DNA of 33,821 bases from an uncultured Bacteroidales bacterium. GTDB taxonomy: Bacteria; Bacteroidota; Bacteroidia; Bacteroidales; Bacteroidaceae. Shown here piece after piece: positions 25,971 to 33,821 of this stretch (position 1 is the first letter of the stretch; every line of letters begins with the position of its first letter). The stretch spans positions 1-33,821 of the forward strand of contig CALGJF010000004.1 in the NCBI GenBank assembly GCA_937914945.1. The letters are read 5' to 3'. Position numbers and translations under genes: made by a program. The notes beneath the pieces are model-generated. The model worked only from the letters and a program-made list of their open reading frames with translations. It did not search any database and was not told where the DNA came from.

Positions 25971-27821
25971 ATGCAGGATATTATACATTTATTACCCGAT
26001 TCCGTTGCTAATCAGATAGCTGCGGGAGAGGTGGTGCAACGCCCCTCTTCTGTGGTCAAGGAGCTTATGGAGAACGCTATAGATGCCGGCGCTACCAAGG
26101 TGCAGGTAATAGTGAGCGATGGGGGCCGCACTCTTATACAGGTGATAGATAATGGTATCGGAATGTCCGAGACCGATGCCCGCTTGGCATTCGAACGTCA
26201 TGCAACATCAAAAATAAAAAAGGCCGAGGATCTTTTTGCTCTTAATACCATGGGTTTTCGTGGAGAGGCATTGGCGTCCATCGTTGCCGTGTCGCAGGTG
26301 GAGCTTATCACTCGTCGTGCCGATGATGAATTAGGTACTCAAATTGTGTTCTCCGGTTCCGATTTGCAGTCGCAGGAGGCTGTTGCCGCCCCCATTGGCA
26401 GCAATTTCAAAGTGAAGAATTTGTTCTTCAATATCCCCGCCCGTAGGAAATTCCTTAAATCCACTCAGACAGAACTTAATAATATTGTTTCGGAATTTGA
26501 ACGTGTCGCACTCATTAACTGCGATGTGGAATTTTCGCTCATTCACAACGGAATAGAGTTGTCGCAGTTGCCCGTCTCCTCTTTCCGCCAAAGAATTGTA
26601 AATATCTTTGGCAAGAAGATAAACTCCCATCTGGTGGAGGTGGCTGTTGATAGTACACTTATAAAAATAAAGGGATTTGTGGGTGCTCCCGAAAGTGCGC
26701 GCAAAAAAGGTGTTCTTCAATACTTCTTTGTGAACGGTCGCTACATGCGTCATGCATATTTTGCCAAGGCGGTGCAAGAGGCTTTCCAGAATATTATTCC
26801 GGCGGGCGAGCAGGTGCCCTTTTTCTTGTGCCTTAATGTGGAGCCCGCGCGCATAGATGTTAATATACATCCTACAAAAACGGAGATAAAGTTTGAAGAT
26901 GAGTCGAGCCTGTGGAAAATAATTCATGCGGCCGTGCGTGAATCTTTGGGTAGGTTTAATGTAGTCCCCGGCTTGGATTTCAGTGCCGAGGATATACCCG
27001 ATATTCCGGTTATGGACTTTGGTGGCGAGGAGCGCGCTCCTGTTTCTGCTCCCAAGGTGAATTACGACCCTACATATAATCCTTTCAAAAAAAATGCACC
27101 GGAGTATCGTGCTGCCGATAACTCCTATTGGGAAAAACTCTACGAGGGCGTGGAAAAGAATCGCGAGGTGCAGAGCCCGCAACTTGCCGATTATTCTGTT
27201 AACGGGTTGTTTGCCTCATTGCCATCGGAACAAACTGTTTGTTGCGATGAACCCATATTGGAACCAATAGCTCAGTACAAGGGACTATATATATTAGTGC
27301 CTGTGGAGTCGGGGCTTATGTTCGTGCATCAGCGAAGGGCGCACATAAGAGTCCTATTTGAAAAGTATCGCAGGCAGTTGTACGATAAGCGTGGAACTAT
27401 TCAGGGGTTATTGTTTCCCGAGAGGGTTGAACTTACAGTTACAGAAAGTGTAACACTCGAAGGTATTATCGACGAACTTTCCTATCTGGGCTTCGATGTC
27501 TCATCGCTGGGGGGTGGTACATATACACTGTCGGGCGTTCCCTCGGGGCTTGATGGGCTCGACCCTGTGCATTTGCTCACTGAAATTGTCAATTCAGTAA
27601 TGGAGCAGACGGGTGGAGCAAAAGATAAGCTGTATGAAAGAATGGCTTTGTCTATGGCAAAACAGATGGCAGTGGTAGCAGGGCAGGTGTTGCAGCCCGA
27701 TGAAATGGCCTCTCTGGTAAACGATTTATTTGCTACGGAAATGCCTCAATTTACACCTGATGGCGCAACTGTTATACACACCTTGGAAGAGGGCGATATA
27801 TCCCGTTTCTTCGGTAAATAA
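25971..27821 (+). CDS. mutL: DNA mismatch repair protein MutL
   Basis: A 616-residue mismatch repair ATPase. The GHKL N-terminal domain has ANQIAAGEVVQRP, ENAIDAGA (34-41; catalytic Glu E31), DNGIGM (60-65) and GFRGEALAS (95-103). A proline- and acid-rich linker runs about 340-410. In the C-terminal dimerisation domain, the place of the endonuclease motif DQHAxxE reads HQRRAHI (453-459), and the position of the CPHGRP motif reads TPDGAT (595-600). The metal-binding residues are thus absent, as in the non-endonuclease E. coli form. It is the last gene of the recQ-guaB run. No strong terminator follows. Confidence 0.95.
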   Translation: MQDIIHLLPDSVANQIAAGEVVQRPSSVVKELMENAIDAGATKVQVIVSDGGRTLIQVIDNGIGMSETDARLAFERHATSKIKKAEDLFALNTMGFRGEALASIVAVSQVELITRRADDELGTQIVFSGSDLQSQEAVAAPIGSNFKVKNLFFNIPARRKFLKSTQTELNNIVSEFERVALINCDVEFSLIHNGIELSQLPVSSFRQRIVNIFGKKINSHLVEVAVDSTLIKIKGFVGAPESARKKGVLQYFFVNGRYMRHAYFAKAVQEAFQNIIPAGEQVPFFLCLNVEPARIDVNIHPTKTEIKFEDESSLWKIIHAAVRESLGRFNVVPGLDFSAEDIPDIPVMDFGGEERAPVSAPKVNYDPTYNPFKKNAPEYRAADNSYWEKLYEGVEKNREVQSPQLADYSVNGLFASLPSEQTVCCDEPILEPIAQYKGLYILVPVESGLMFVHQRRAHIRVLFEKYRRQLYDKRGTIQGLLFPERVELTVTESVTLEGIIDELSYLGFDVSSLGGGTYTLSGVPSGLDGLDPVHLLTEIVNSVMEQTGGAKDKLYERMALSMAKQMAVVAGQVLQPDEMASLVNDLFATEMPQFTPDGATVIHTLEEGDISRFFGK

Positions 27822-27906
27822 TATTTATAAAAGATGTTTGTTGTTAAATAATGTTAATATTTTATTCTTTTATCTAATCGTTTTATATCTCTTTGTGAAA
27901 TTTATG

Positions 27907-27914
27907 TAATTTTG
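27907..27914 (+). promoter_or_regulatory. Candidate -7 element upstream of ompA
   Basis: TAATTTTG is a full match to the -7 consensus, in an AT-rich region 159 bases before the ompA ATG. No TTG is found at the right distance upstream. A transcript starting near 27921 would carry a leader of about 150 bases containing two very short reading frames. Confidence 0.5.
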
Positions 27915-27928
27915 CAAAGTAAAATACT

Positions 27929-27985
27929 ATGCGTATATACGCTCTGCTCGTATTGTTATCGCTTGTTTTGAGCCTCTGTGGCTAA
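27929..27985 (+). CDS. Putative 18-residue signal-like mini-ORF in the ompA leader
   Basis: An ATG-initiated ORF encoding MRIYALLVLLSLVLSLCG, a short hydrophobic peptide that looks like a truncated signal peptide or lipoprotein leader. It begins about 8 bases after the expected transcription start. A second short frame, offset by one, follows at 27978-28043. It is too short to support by coding statistics, so it may be chance, a regulatory leader peptide or the start of a broken gene. Confidence 0.25.
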   Translation: MRIYALLVLLSLVLSLCG

Positions 27986-28043
27986 ACAATTGGTTGATAC
28001 GGCTGTTTTTACATTAAAAGATGTTTTTGATAAAGAGGATTAA
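27978..28043 (+). pseudogene. Out-of-frame short ORF, possible frameshifted remnant
   Basis: In the frame one base ahead of the mini-ORF at 27929, a GTG at 27978 starts a 21-residue peptide (MAKQLVDTAVFTLKDVFDKED) that looks like an ordinary protein segment. Joined to the preceding ORF by a single-base shift, it would give a roughly 38-residue secreted peptide ending 30 bases before ompA. It may equally be chance. Confidence 0.2.
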
Positions 28044-28072
28044 TTTAATTATAGAATCTAATTAGTTTAAGT

Positions 28073-29224
28073 ATGAAAAAGTTTATGATTTCACTAGCTA
28101 TTGCTAGTATTGCAATGGTTTCTTATGCACAGGAAACTGTTAGCGAGGTCGTAGTTCCTACTAAAAAGAATCAGTATGTTACCAATACTTTCGGCAGCAA
28201 CTGGTTTATGGGTGTGAACGGCGGTGTAAACCTTTACAATGGTGTGTTTATGAATGGCGAGAGCGTGTTTGACCATGTTTCTCCTGCAGTTCAGGTTTAT
28301 GCAGGTAAATGGCATACTCCCGGTTTTGGTTGGAGAGTAGCTTACAATGGTCTTTGCGTTAAGGCTTACGAGGATGCTGCAAAGAAAGCGTTGTTCAATT
28401 TCCACTTTGATGCTATGTTTAACCTCAGCAACCTTATTTGGGGTTACAACGAGGAGCGCATTTGGAATGTCATTCCTTATGTAGGTGCCGGTTATGCTGC
28501 AAGAACACGTTATGGTTCTTCTTCATTGTCTAATATGACCGGTTCTATCACTGCTCATGCAGGTATCATGAACACCTTCCGTGTTTCTAAACATTGGGCT
28601 ATCAACTTTGAGCTCGGTACAACATTCCTCCGCAATGGTTTCGGTGGTGCTGCCGGCCACAATGGTCACGACATGATGTTCACAGCTCTTGCCGGTGTAA
28701 CTTACAAATTCAATAAGGTAGGTTGGGAGCAGGCTGCAGATGTTGATGCTATCATGGCTATGAACGCTGCTGCTCTTGCTGAGCTCAACACACAGTTGCA
28801 GGCAAAAGAGGCCGAGAACGCAGGTTTGAAAAACCAGATGGCTGCTGCAAAGGCTAGCTTGCACAAGGCTCAGGAGGCTTTGAAGGCAGAGCAGGGTAAG
28901 GTTTTGAGCGTTTCTCAGTCTGTATTCTTTGCATTTAACTCTACAAAGATTGACAGCAAGAAGGAGATTATCAACTTGCAGGCTTTGGCAGATGCTGTTA
29001 AGAACGCAGGTGCAAGACTTTCTGTAGTAGGTTATGCTGACAGCGCAACAGGTTCTGCTGCTTACAACCAGAGACTTTCTGAGGCTCGTGCTAACGCTGT
29101 TATCGACAAGCTCGTTGAAATGGGTGTTTCTAAAGACAAAATCGTTGCTGAGGGCAAGGGTGGTGTAAATGTTGAGAAACCCGCTCGTTTGAACCGTCGC
29201 GTTATCATTACAGTTGTTGAATAA
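28073..29224 (+). CDS. OmpA family outer-membrane protein
   Basis: A 383-residue outer-membrane protein. A signal peptide (1-19, MKKFMISLAIASIAMVSYA) precedes an N-terminal beta-barrel region rich in aromatic and Gly residues (to about 220). A short Ala-rich coiled-coil linker (about 225-275, NTQLQAKEAENAGLKNQMAA) and an OmpA C-terminal peptidoglycan-binding domain (about 275-383; GYADSATGSAAYNQRLSEARA, NRRVIITV) follow. Its codons lean to GCT, GGT, AAC and TTC, unlike the surrounding genes, which fits very high expression. It is followed by a strong terminator and sits alone. Confidence 0.95.
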   Translation: MKKFMISLAIASIAMVSYAQETVSEVVVPTKKNQYVTNTFGSNWFMGVNGGVNLYNGVFMNGESVFDHVSPAVQVYAGKWHTPGFGWRVAYNGLCVKAYEDAAKKALFNFHFDAMFNLSNLIWGYNEERIWNVIPYVGAGYAARTRYGSSSLSNMTGSITAHAGIMNTFRVSKHWAINFELGTTFLRNGFGGAAGHNGHDMMFTALAGVTYKFNKVGWEQAADVDAIMAMNAAALAELNTQLQAKEAENAGLKNQMAAAKASLHKAQEALKAEQGKVLSVSQSVFFAFNSTKIDSKKEIINLQALADAVKNAGARLSVVGYADSATGSAAYNQRLSEARANAVIDKLVEMGVSKDKIVAEGKGGVNVEKPARLNRRVIITVVE

Positions 29225-29245
29225 TAATTGAATAATGAATATATG

Positions 29246-29277
29246 AGCGAGCAGGCATTGCCTGCTCGCTTTTTTTT
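29246..29277 (+). terminator. Intrinsic terminator after ompA
   Basis: An 11-bp stem AGCGAGCAGGC/GCCTGCTCGCT (29246-29256 with 29260-29270), a 3-base loop ATT and a run of eight T (29270-29277). Confidence 0.92.
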
Positions 29278-29373
29278 GAATATGTGGTGTCTTTGTTCGG
29301 TCTTTGGTAAGGTCTTGCAGTGCTTGCCCGCAGGGTTGAGTATTAACTTTTTTGAAAAATAAACCACAAAATA

Positions 29374-29405
29374 TTTGGTGGCTATAAAAAAAAGAGCTAC
29401 TTTTG
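29374..29405 (+). promoter_or_regulatory. Promoter for the tRNA-Val pair
   Basis: TTTG at 29374-29377 and TACTTTTG at 29398-29405 with exactly 20 bases between, a full match to the Bacteroidota consensus. The first tRNA begins 27 bases after the -7 box. Confidence 0.75.
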
Positions 29406-29432
29406 CATCGCAATTAAGGATTGCGCTTTATT

Positions 29433-29507
29433 GGACGTTTAGCTCAGCTGGTTTAGAGCATCTGCCTTACAAGCAGAGGGTCGGCGGTTCGAATCCGTCA
29501 ACGTCCA
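29433..29507 (+). tRNA. tRNA-Val (anticodon UAC), copy 1
   Basis: A 75-base cloverleaf: acceptor arms GGACGTT/AACGTCC, the anticodon arm TCTGC-CTTACAA-GCAGA with anticodon TAC, and a T arm with the GGTTCGAATCC core. The discriminator is A, and the 3' CCA is not encoded (CAC follows). Confidence 0.96.
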
Positions 29508-29524
29508 CACAAAAAATACTTTTA

Positions 29525-29599
29525 GGACGTTTAGCTCAGCTGGTTTAGAGCATCTGCCTTACAAGCAGAGGGTCGGCGGTTCGAATCCGTCAACGTCCA
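29525..29599 (+). tRNA. tRNA-Val (anticodon UAC), copy 2
   Basis: It is identical over all 75 bases to the copy 17 bases upstream, with the same arms and the TAC anticodon. The pair is transcribed together and ends at the hairpin at 29610-29640. Confidence 0.96.
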
Positions 29600-29609
29600 C
29601 AGAATGAAT

Positions 29610-29640
29610 AACCTGTGCAACTTGCTCAGGTTTGTTTTTT
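29610..29640 (+). terminator. Terminator after the tRNA-Val pair
   Basis: AACCTG at 29610-29615 pairs with CAGGTT at 29627-29632, extended inside by GCA/TGC after one mismatch, and is followed by TGTTTTTTT. Confidence 0.72.
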
Positions 29641-29736
29641 TATATAATAATTCCTTTTTTTACCTATTCTTTCTCTTTTTGGCAATAATTTTAATAAACT
29701 TTATTGTAACAGTGAGTGTTTATGCTTAAAAAGTGC

Positions 29737-29744
29737 TATTTTTG
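29737..29744 (+). promoter_or_regulatory. Candidate -7 element for purB
   Basis: TATTTTTG matches TAnnTTTG and lies in the 226-bp gene-free stretch before purB. No good -33 element is seen, and the leader would be about 115 bases long. Confidence 0.4.
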
Positions 29745-29866
29745 CAAATACTTTACGTAATTGCCGTAAATGTGCCTGCTCCGATGTGCTTGTGTGTAAA
29801 AAGTATCGTGGAATCTGTGCCTATGGCAAATAATTAAAAGTAAACAAACAAAAGAAACACAATAAT

Positions 29867-31213
29867 ATGGAATTAAACATCTTGACCGCAGTATCTCCCA
29901 TCGATGGTCGCTACAGAGGGAAAACCGAGGCTCTTGCCGAGTATTTTTCGGAATATGCATTGATGAAATATCGTGTATTTGTAGAAATTGAATATTATAT
30001 CGCATTATGCGAGCAACCCATTCCCCAATTGGAGGGTGTTGATAAGTCGCTTTTCCCCCGTTTGCGCGAGATATATTCTAACTTTACAGCAGAGGATGCC
30101 ACCCGCATTAAGGAAATAGAGAAGGTAACCAACCATGATGTAAAGGCGGTTGAGTACTTTATAAAAGAGAAGTTTGATGCTATAGGCGGCCTCGATGCAT
30201 ATAAGGAGTTTGTGCATTTCGGTCTTACATCGCAGGATATAAACAACACCTCAATACCTTGTTCAATAAAGGATGCGCTTGCACAGGTGTATTATCCCGC
30301 AATAGAGGAACTGATTGCACAACTTAAAGAGTATGCCGAGGCATGGAAAGATATTCCCATGCTGGCACGTACACACGGTCAGCCCGCTTCTCCCACACGC
30401 TTGGGCAAGGAGGTTATGGTGTTTGTATATCGCTTGGAAACACAGCTTGCCGAACTTAAGCGTTGTGTTATATCGGCCAAGTTCGGTGGTGCCACAGGTA
30501 ATTTCAATGCACATAGTGTGGCATATCCTTCGATAGATTGGGTTGCTTTTGCCAACAAATTCGTTGCGGAGAAACTCGGCTTGCAGCGTGAGCAGTTTAC
30601 TACCCAGATTTCCAATTATGACAATCTGGCCGCCATCTTCGATGCGATGCGTCGCATAAATATCATTATCATGGATATGGATAAGGATTTCTGGCAATAC
30701 ATCTCAATGGAGTTTTTCAAGCAAAAGATTAAGGCAGGTGAGGTTGGTTCAAGTGCCATGCCCCACAAGGTGAATCCCATTGATTTTGAAAACAGCGAGG
30801 GCAACCTTGGCATAGCTAATGCAATTCTTGACCATCTGTCGATGAAACTGCCTATATCTCGCTTGCAGCGCGACCTTACCGATTCTACCGTGCTGCGCAA
30901 TGTTGGTGTACCCATGGGACATATGATGATTGCCATAAAGAGTTCGCTTGTGGGCCTTCGCAAATTGCTGCTCAACGAGGGTGCAATTTACAATGAATTG
31001 GATAACTGTTGGAGCGTTTGTGCCGAGGGTATTCAGACTATTCTTCGCCGCGAGGCCTATCCCAACCCCTATGAAGCATTAAAAGCGCTCACACGCACAA
31101 ACGAAGGTATTAACCAAAATACATTGTTGCAGTTTATCGATGGCTTGAATGTCGATGAAAAGGTGAAAGAGGAGCTGCGCAGCATCACTCCTCATACATA
31201 TACAGGACGTTAG
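29867..31213 (+). CDS. purB: Adenylosuccinate lyase
   Basis: A 448-residue fumarase/aspartase-superfamily enzyme with two steps in purine synthesis: SAICAR to AICAR, and adenylosuccinate to AMP. The flexible catalytic loop GSSAMPHKVNP is at 294-304, with S295 as the likely base. A histidine lies at H170 in ARTHGQPASP, and TSQDINNT is present in the middle. The length and N-terminus (LTAVSPIDGRYRG) fit the E. coli-type subfamily. It starts the purB-pseudouridine synthase-asnS run. Confidence 0.97.
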   Translation: MELNILTAVSPIDGRYRGKTEALAEYFSEYALMKYRVFVEIEYYIALCEQPIPQLEGVDKSLFPRLREIYSNFTAEDATRIKEIEKVTNHDVKAVEYFIKEKFDAIGGLDAYKEFVHFGLTSQDINNTSIPCSIKDALAQVYYPAIEELIAQLKEYAEAWKDIPMLARTHGQPASPTRLGKEVMVFVYRLETQLAELKRCVISAKFGGATGNFNAHSVAYPSIDWVAFANKFVAEKLGLQREQFTTQISNYDNLAAIFDAMRRINIIIMDMDKDFWQYISMEFFKQKIKAGEVGSSAMPHKVNPIDFENSEGNLGIANAILDHLSMKLPISRLQRDLTDSTVLRNVGVPMGHMMIAIKSSLVGLRKLLLNEGAIYNELDNCWSVCAEGIQTILRREAYPNPYEALKALTRTNEGINQNTLLQFIDGLNVDEKVKEELRSITPHTYTGR

Positions 31214-31255
31214 GAATGTGAATTTGGACCGTGAGGTTCGTAAAATATATGATAA

Positions 31256-32428
31256 ATGGATAATTATAAGGAGAGACGCTCGGATAATACCCGAGGAGGA
31301 AAGAGAGAGCGCACATCGTTCAATCCCAATTTTGGAAACGATAACCGATTGAATCGTTCGCGTTACAACAAGTATGATACCCGCCCGCAGTTTGCGCGCA
31401 ATGAGCGTCGAGAGAATGAACAGAGTGGCGAGTTTGGTCGCTACAAGTCCTATAACAGAGCAGGTCGCGATTTCGATGCTAATCGCTTTGATACCGACAG
31501 GCCTGCACGCCCTCGCTACGGAACCGAAAGCCGCGGCAATCGTTATCAATCGCAACAGGGTGGTGGCTATCGCAGTGCATCGCAGAATGCTTATTCCGGT
31601 GAGCAGCATGGCTCTTATGGCAAGCGAGGCGGTCGCACAGCGTATGATCCCAATGCAAAATACAGTGCAAAAAAACGTATGGCCTATAAAGAGGCGATGA
31701 TAGATCCCAATGCTCCTGTGCGCCTTAACAAATTCCTTGCCAATGCCGGGATATGTTCGCGTCGCGAGGCCGATAATTATATTGAAGCGGGGCTTGTAAC
31801 CGTGAATGGAGTTGTGGTAACAGAGCTTGGAACAAAGGTGGTTCCCACAGACGATGTACGTTTCAATGCAGAGCGCATTAATCCCGAGCGTAAAGTATAC
31901 GTGTTGCTCAACAAACCCAAGGATTGCGTAACAACGGTTGATGACCCGCAGGAGCGCAAAACCGTGCTCGATTGCTTGCGTGGTATAGGCAAGGAGAGAA
32001 TATATCCCGTAGGCCGCCTCGACCGCAACACCACCGGTGTATTGTTGCTTACCAATGATGGCGATTTGGCATCAAAGCTCACTCACCCCAAGTTCATGAA
32101 GAAAAAGGTATATCATGTTACCTGCGACAAGAATGTGGCAATGAGCGACATGGATTTGCTGGTAAACGGCATTGAACTCGAAGACGGCCCCGTGTATGCC
32201 GACGAGGTAACTTATGTAAATGATGCCGACCGTTCGCAGATAGGCATAGAGATTCACTCGGGGAAGAACCGTATTGTGCGCCGTATGATGGAGCACCTTG
32301 GCTACCGAGTGCAGAAACTCGACCGCGTGCTCTTTGCCGGCCTCACAAAGAAAAACCTTAAACGTGGCGATTGGCGTTACCTCACCGAAAAAGAGGTGAA
32401 CATGCTACGTATGGGTGCTTATGAATAA
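31256..32428 (+). CDS. rluB: S4-domain pseudouridine synthase (RluB/RsuA family) with long basic N-terminus
   Basis: A 390-residue rRNA pseudouridine synthase. Residues 1 to about 150 are low-complexity and rich in Arg, Asn, Tyr, Gly and Ser (for example RYNKYDTRPQFARNERRENE), with no fold expected. An S4 RNA-binding domain follows (about 155-200, RLNKFLANAGICSRREADNY), then the synthase domain with catalytic D256 in GRLDRNTTG and RRMMEHLGY near the end. The core resembles RluB, which modifies 23S rRNA, but RsuA/RluE-like specificity cannot be excluded. It lies 42 bp after purB and 24 bp before asnS. Confidence 0.9.
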   Translation: MDNYKERRSDNTRGGKRERTSFNPNFGNDNRLNRSRYNKYDTRPQFARNERRENEQSGEFGRYKSYNRAGRDFDANRFDTDRPARPRYGTESRGNRYQSQQGGGYRSASQNAYSGEQHGSYGKRGGRTAYDPNAKYSAKKRMAYKEAMIDPNAPVRLNKFLANAGICSRREADNYIEAGLVTVNGVVVTELGTKVVPTDDVRFNAERINPERKVYVLLNKPKDCVTTVDDPQERKTVLDCLRGIGKERIYPVGRLDRNTTGVLLLTNDGDLASKLTHPKFMKKKVYHVTCDKNVAMSDMDLLVNGIELEDGPVYADEVTYVNDADRSQIGIEIHSGKNRIVRRMMEHLGYRVQKLDRVLFAGLTKKNLKRGDWRYLTEKEVNMLRMGAYE

Positions 32429-32452
32429 TATATTTGCACAAACATAATCCAA

Positions 32453-33821
32453 ATGGAAACAATAAAACGAACAAAAATATCAGACTTGCTCAAGAGCAAG
32501 GATTACGGAACTACCGTAAACGTAAAAGGCTGGGTGCGCACCCGCCGCAGTAGCAAACAAGTAGCATTCGTTGCACTGAACGATGGCTCTACAATCAAAA
32601 ACGTGCAGGTGGTTATCGATGCCGACAAGTTTGACGAGGAGCTTGTAAAACAGTTTACCACAGGTGCATGCCTCAGTGTGAATGGTACTTTGGTTGAGTC
32701 GATCGGTGGCGGACAGGCTGTGGAAATACAGGCAGCCGAAATTGAACTTTTAGGTGCTTGCGACAACACATACCCCTTGCAGAAGAAGGGCCAGACAATG
32801 GAGTTTATGCGTACAGTGGCCCACTTGCGCCCCCGTACAAATACCTTTGGCGCGGTATTCCGCATACGCCACAATATGGCGTATGCCATTCACAAGTTTT
32901 TCCACGATAAAGGCTTCTATTACTTCCATACACCGCTTATCACAGCCTCGGACTGCGAGGGTGCCGGCCAAATGTTCCAGGTTACAACAATGAACCTTTA
33001 CGACCTTAAAAAGGATGAGAATGGCAGCATTATCTACGATAGCGATTTCTTCGGCAAGCAGGCAAGCCTCACCGTTTCTGGTCAGCTCGAGGGCGAGCTT
33101 GCAGCTACCGCGCTTGGTGCTATTTATACATTCGGCCCCACCTTCCGTGCCGAGAATTCAAACACGCCCCGCCACTTGGCAGAGTTCTGGATGATTGAGC
33201 CCGAGGTTGCCTTTAACGACATATACGACAACATGGAGCTTGCCGAGGAGTTTATAAAATACTGCGTGCAGTGGGCCCTCGACAACTGCTTGGAGGATAT
33301 CACATTCCTCAACAATATGATAGACAAGGAACTTATAGAGCGTCTGCGTTCAATCGTAAACACCGAATTTGTGCGCCTCAGCTACACCGACGGTATTAAG
33401 ATTCTTGAAGAGGCTGTTGCCGGCGGTCATAAGTTCGAGTTCCCTGTTTATTGGGGTGTTGACCTTGCTTCGGAGCACGAGCGTTATTTGGTTGAGACAC
33501 ACTTCAAACGTCCTGTAATCCTCACCGATTATCCCAAAGAGATTAAGGCTTTCTATATGAAACAAAACGAGGATGGCAAGACTGTGCGCGCCATGGATGT
33601 GCTCTTCCCCAAGATTGGTGAGATTATCGGTGGTTCGGAGCGCGAAGCCGATTACGATAAACTGCTTACCCGTATCGAGGAGATGAATATCCCTATGAAG
33701 GATATGTGGTGGTATCTCGATACCCGTCGTTGGGGTTCGGCACCTCACAGCGGTTTTGGTTTGGGTTTCGAGCGACTGCTGTTGTTCGTAACGGGTATGG
33801 CTAATATCCGCGACGTGATCC
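32453..33821 (+). CDS. asnS: Asparaginyl-tRNA synthetase (3' end cut by window)
   Basis: A class IIb aminoacyl-tRNA synthetase charging tRNA-Asn. The ORF is open to the window end (456 codons seen), just short of the usual length of about 467. The N-terminal OB-fold anticodon domain begins VNVKGWVRTRRSS. Motif 2 region FGPTFRAENSNTPRHLAEFW and motif 3 GFGLGFERLLLF are visible, and the sequence ends at GMANIRDVI. The start at 32453 (METIKRTKISDLLKSKDYG) is the first ATG 24 bp after the pseudouridine synthase. Keeping AsnRS suggests direct asparagine charging. Confidence 0.96.
   Translation, partial: METIKRTKISDLLKSKDYGTTVNVKGWVRTRRSSKQVAFVALNDGSTIKNVQVVIDADKFDEELVKQFTTGACLSVNGTLVESIGGGQAVEIQAAEIELLGACDNTYPLQKKGQTMEFMRTVAHLRPRTNTFGAVFRIRHNMAYAIHKFFHDKGFYYFHTPLITASDCEGAGQMFQVTTMNLYDLKKDENGSIIYDSDFFGKQASLTVSGQLEGELAATALGAIYTFGPTFRAENSNTPRHLAEFWMIEPEVAFNDIYDNMELAEEFIKYCVQWALDNCLEDITFLNNMIDKELIERLRSIVNTEFVRLSYTDGIKILEEAVAGGHKFEFPVYWGVDLASEHERYLVETHFKRPVILTDYPKEIKAFYMKQNEDGKTVRAMDVLFPKIGEIIGGSEREADYDKLLTRIEEMNIPMKDMWWYLDTRRWGSAPHSGFGLGFERLLLFVTGMANIRDVI

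Noticed and set aside
29433..29599. Tandem tRNA-Val as a possible integration site
   Set aside because: Both copies are complete, no integrase or partial tRNA repeat is nearby, and the flanks are ordinary promoter and terminator.
1..33821. CRISPR arrays, insertion sequences, prophage or toxin-antitoxin genes
   Set aside because: No direct repeat arrays, transposases, terminal inverted repeats or phage genes were seen; gene content is core chromosomal throughout.

Overview
This window is a chromosomal housekeeping segment of a member of the Bacteroidota, most likely order Bacteroidales. The evidence is the family signature of the genes (two-membrane LptB/MlaEF/SurA/OmpA set, Bacteroidales-type OmpA, OstA-like protein), the gene neighbourhoods (YceD/DUF177-rpmF, era-der, tig-clpP-clpX, recQ-guaB-PPIases-ostA-mutL), weak Shine-Dalgarno sequences, and promoters of the TTTG-N20/21-TAnnTTTG type used by the Bacteroidota primary sigma factor. 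A species cannot be assigned from sequence reading alone. No phage, insertion sequence, CRISPR array or defence system was seen.

Layout. 168-1325: an orphan two-TM sensor histidine kinase, followed by about 350 bp with no gene. 1672-2418: DUF177/YceD and ribosomal protein L32, closed by a terminator. 2591-4795: the ribosome-assembly GTPases Era and Der, closed by a 20-bp-stem terminator. 4952-10275: a five-gene aromatic 2-oxoacid/aryl-CoA module (iorA, iorB, paaK-like, tandem ACT protein, second paaK-like), ended by a bidirectional terminator. On the minus strand, 11818-10320: MlaE and MlaF, the permease and ATPase of an MCE-type lipid transporter. 12054-12845: LptB, divergent from mlaE. 13064-16335: trigger factor, ClpP and ClpX, ended by a 21-bp-stem terminator.

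16551-27821 is a tightly spaced plus-strand run: recQ, guaB, three SurA/parvulin-like periplasmic proteins (one a probable lipoprotein without a visible parvulin core), an OstA/LptA-like protein, a small membrane protein and mutL. It joins DNA maintenance and GMP synthesis with outer-membrane biogenesis. 28073-29224 is an abundant-type OmpA porin, preceded by a leader that holds an 18-codon signal-like ORF. 29433-29599 holds two identical tRNA-Val(UAC) genes with a clear promoter and terminator. 29867 to the end: purB, an S4-domain pseudouridine synthase with a ~150-residue disordered basic N-terminus, and asnS, which is cut by the window edge.

The most notable points are: the aromatic-acid module with IorA lacking its ferredoxin domain and two paralogous ligases around an ACT protein; the absence of fabH between rpmF and era; the out-of-frame coding remnant or mini-ORF pair upstream of ompA; the parvulin triad with one member lacking the catalytic fold; MutL without endonuclease motifs; and long, symmetrical, perfect-stem terminators.
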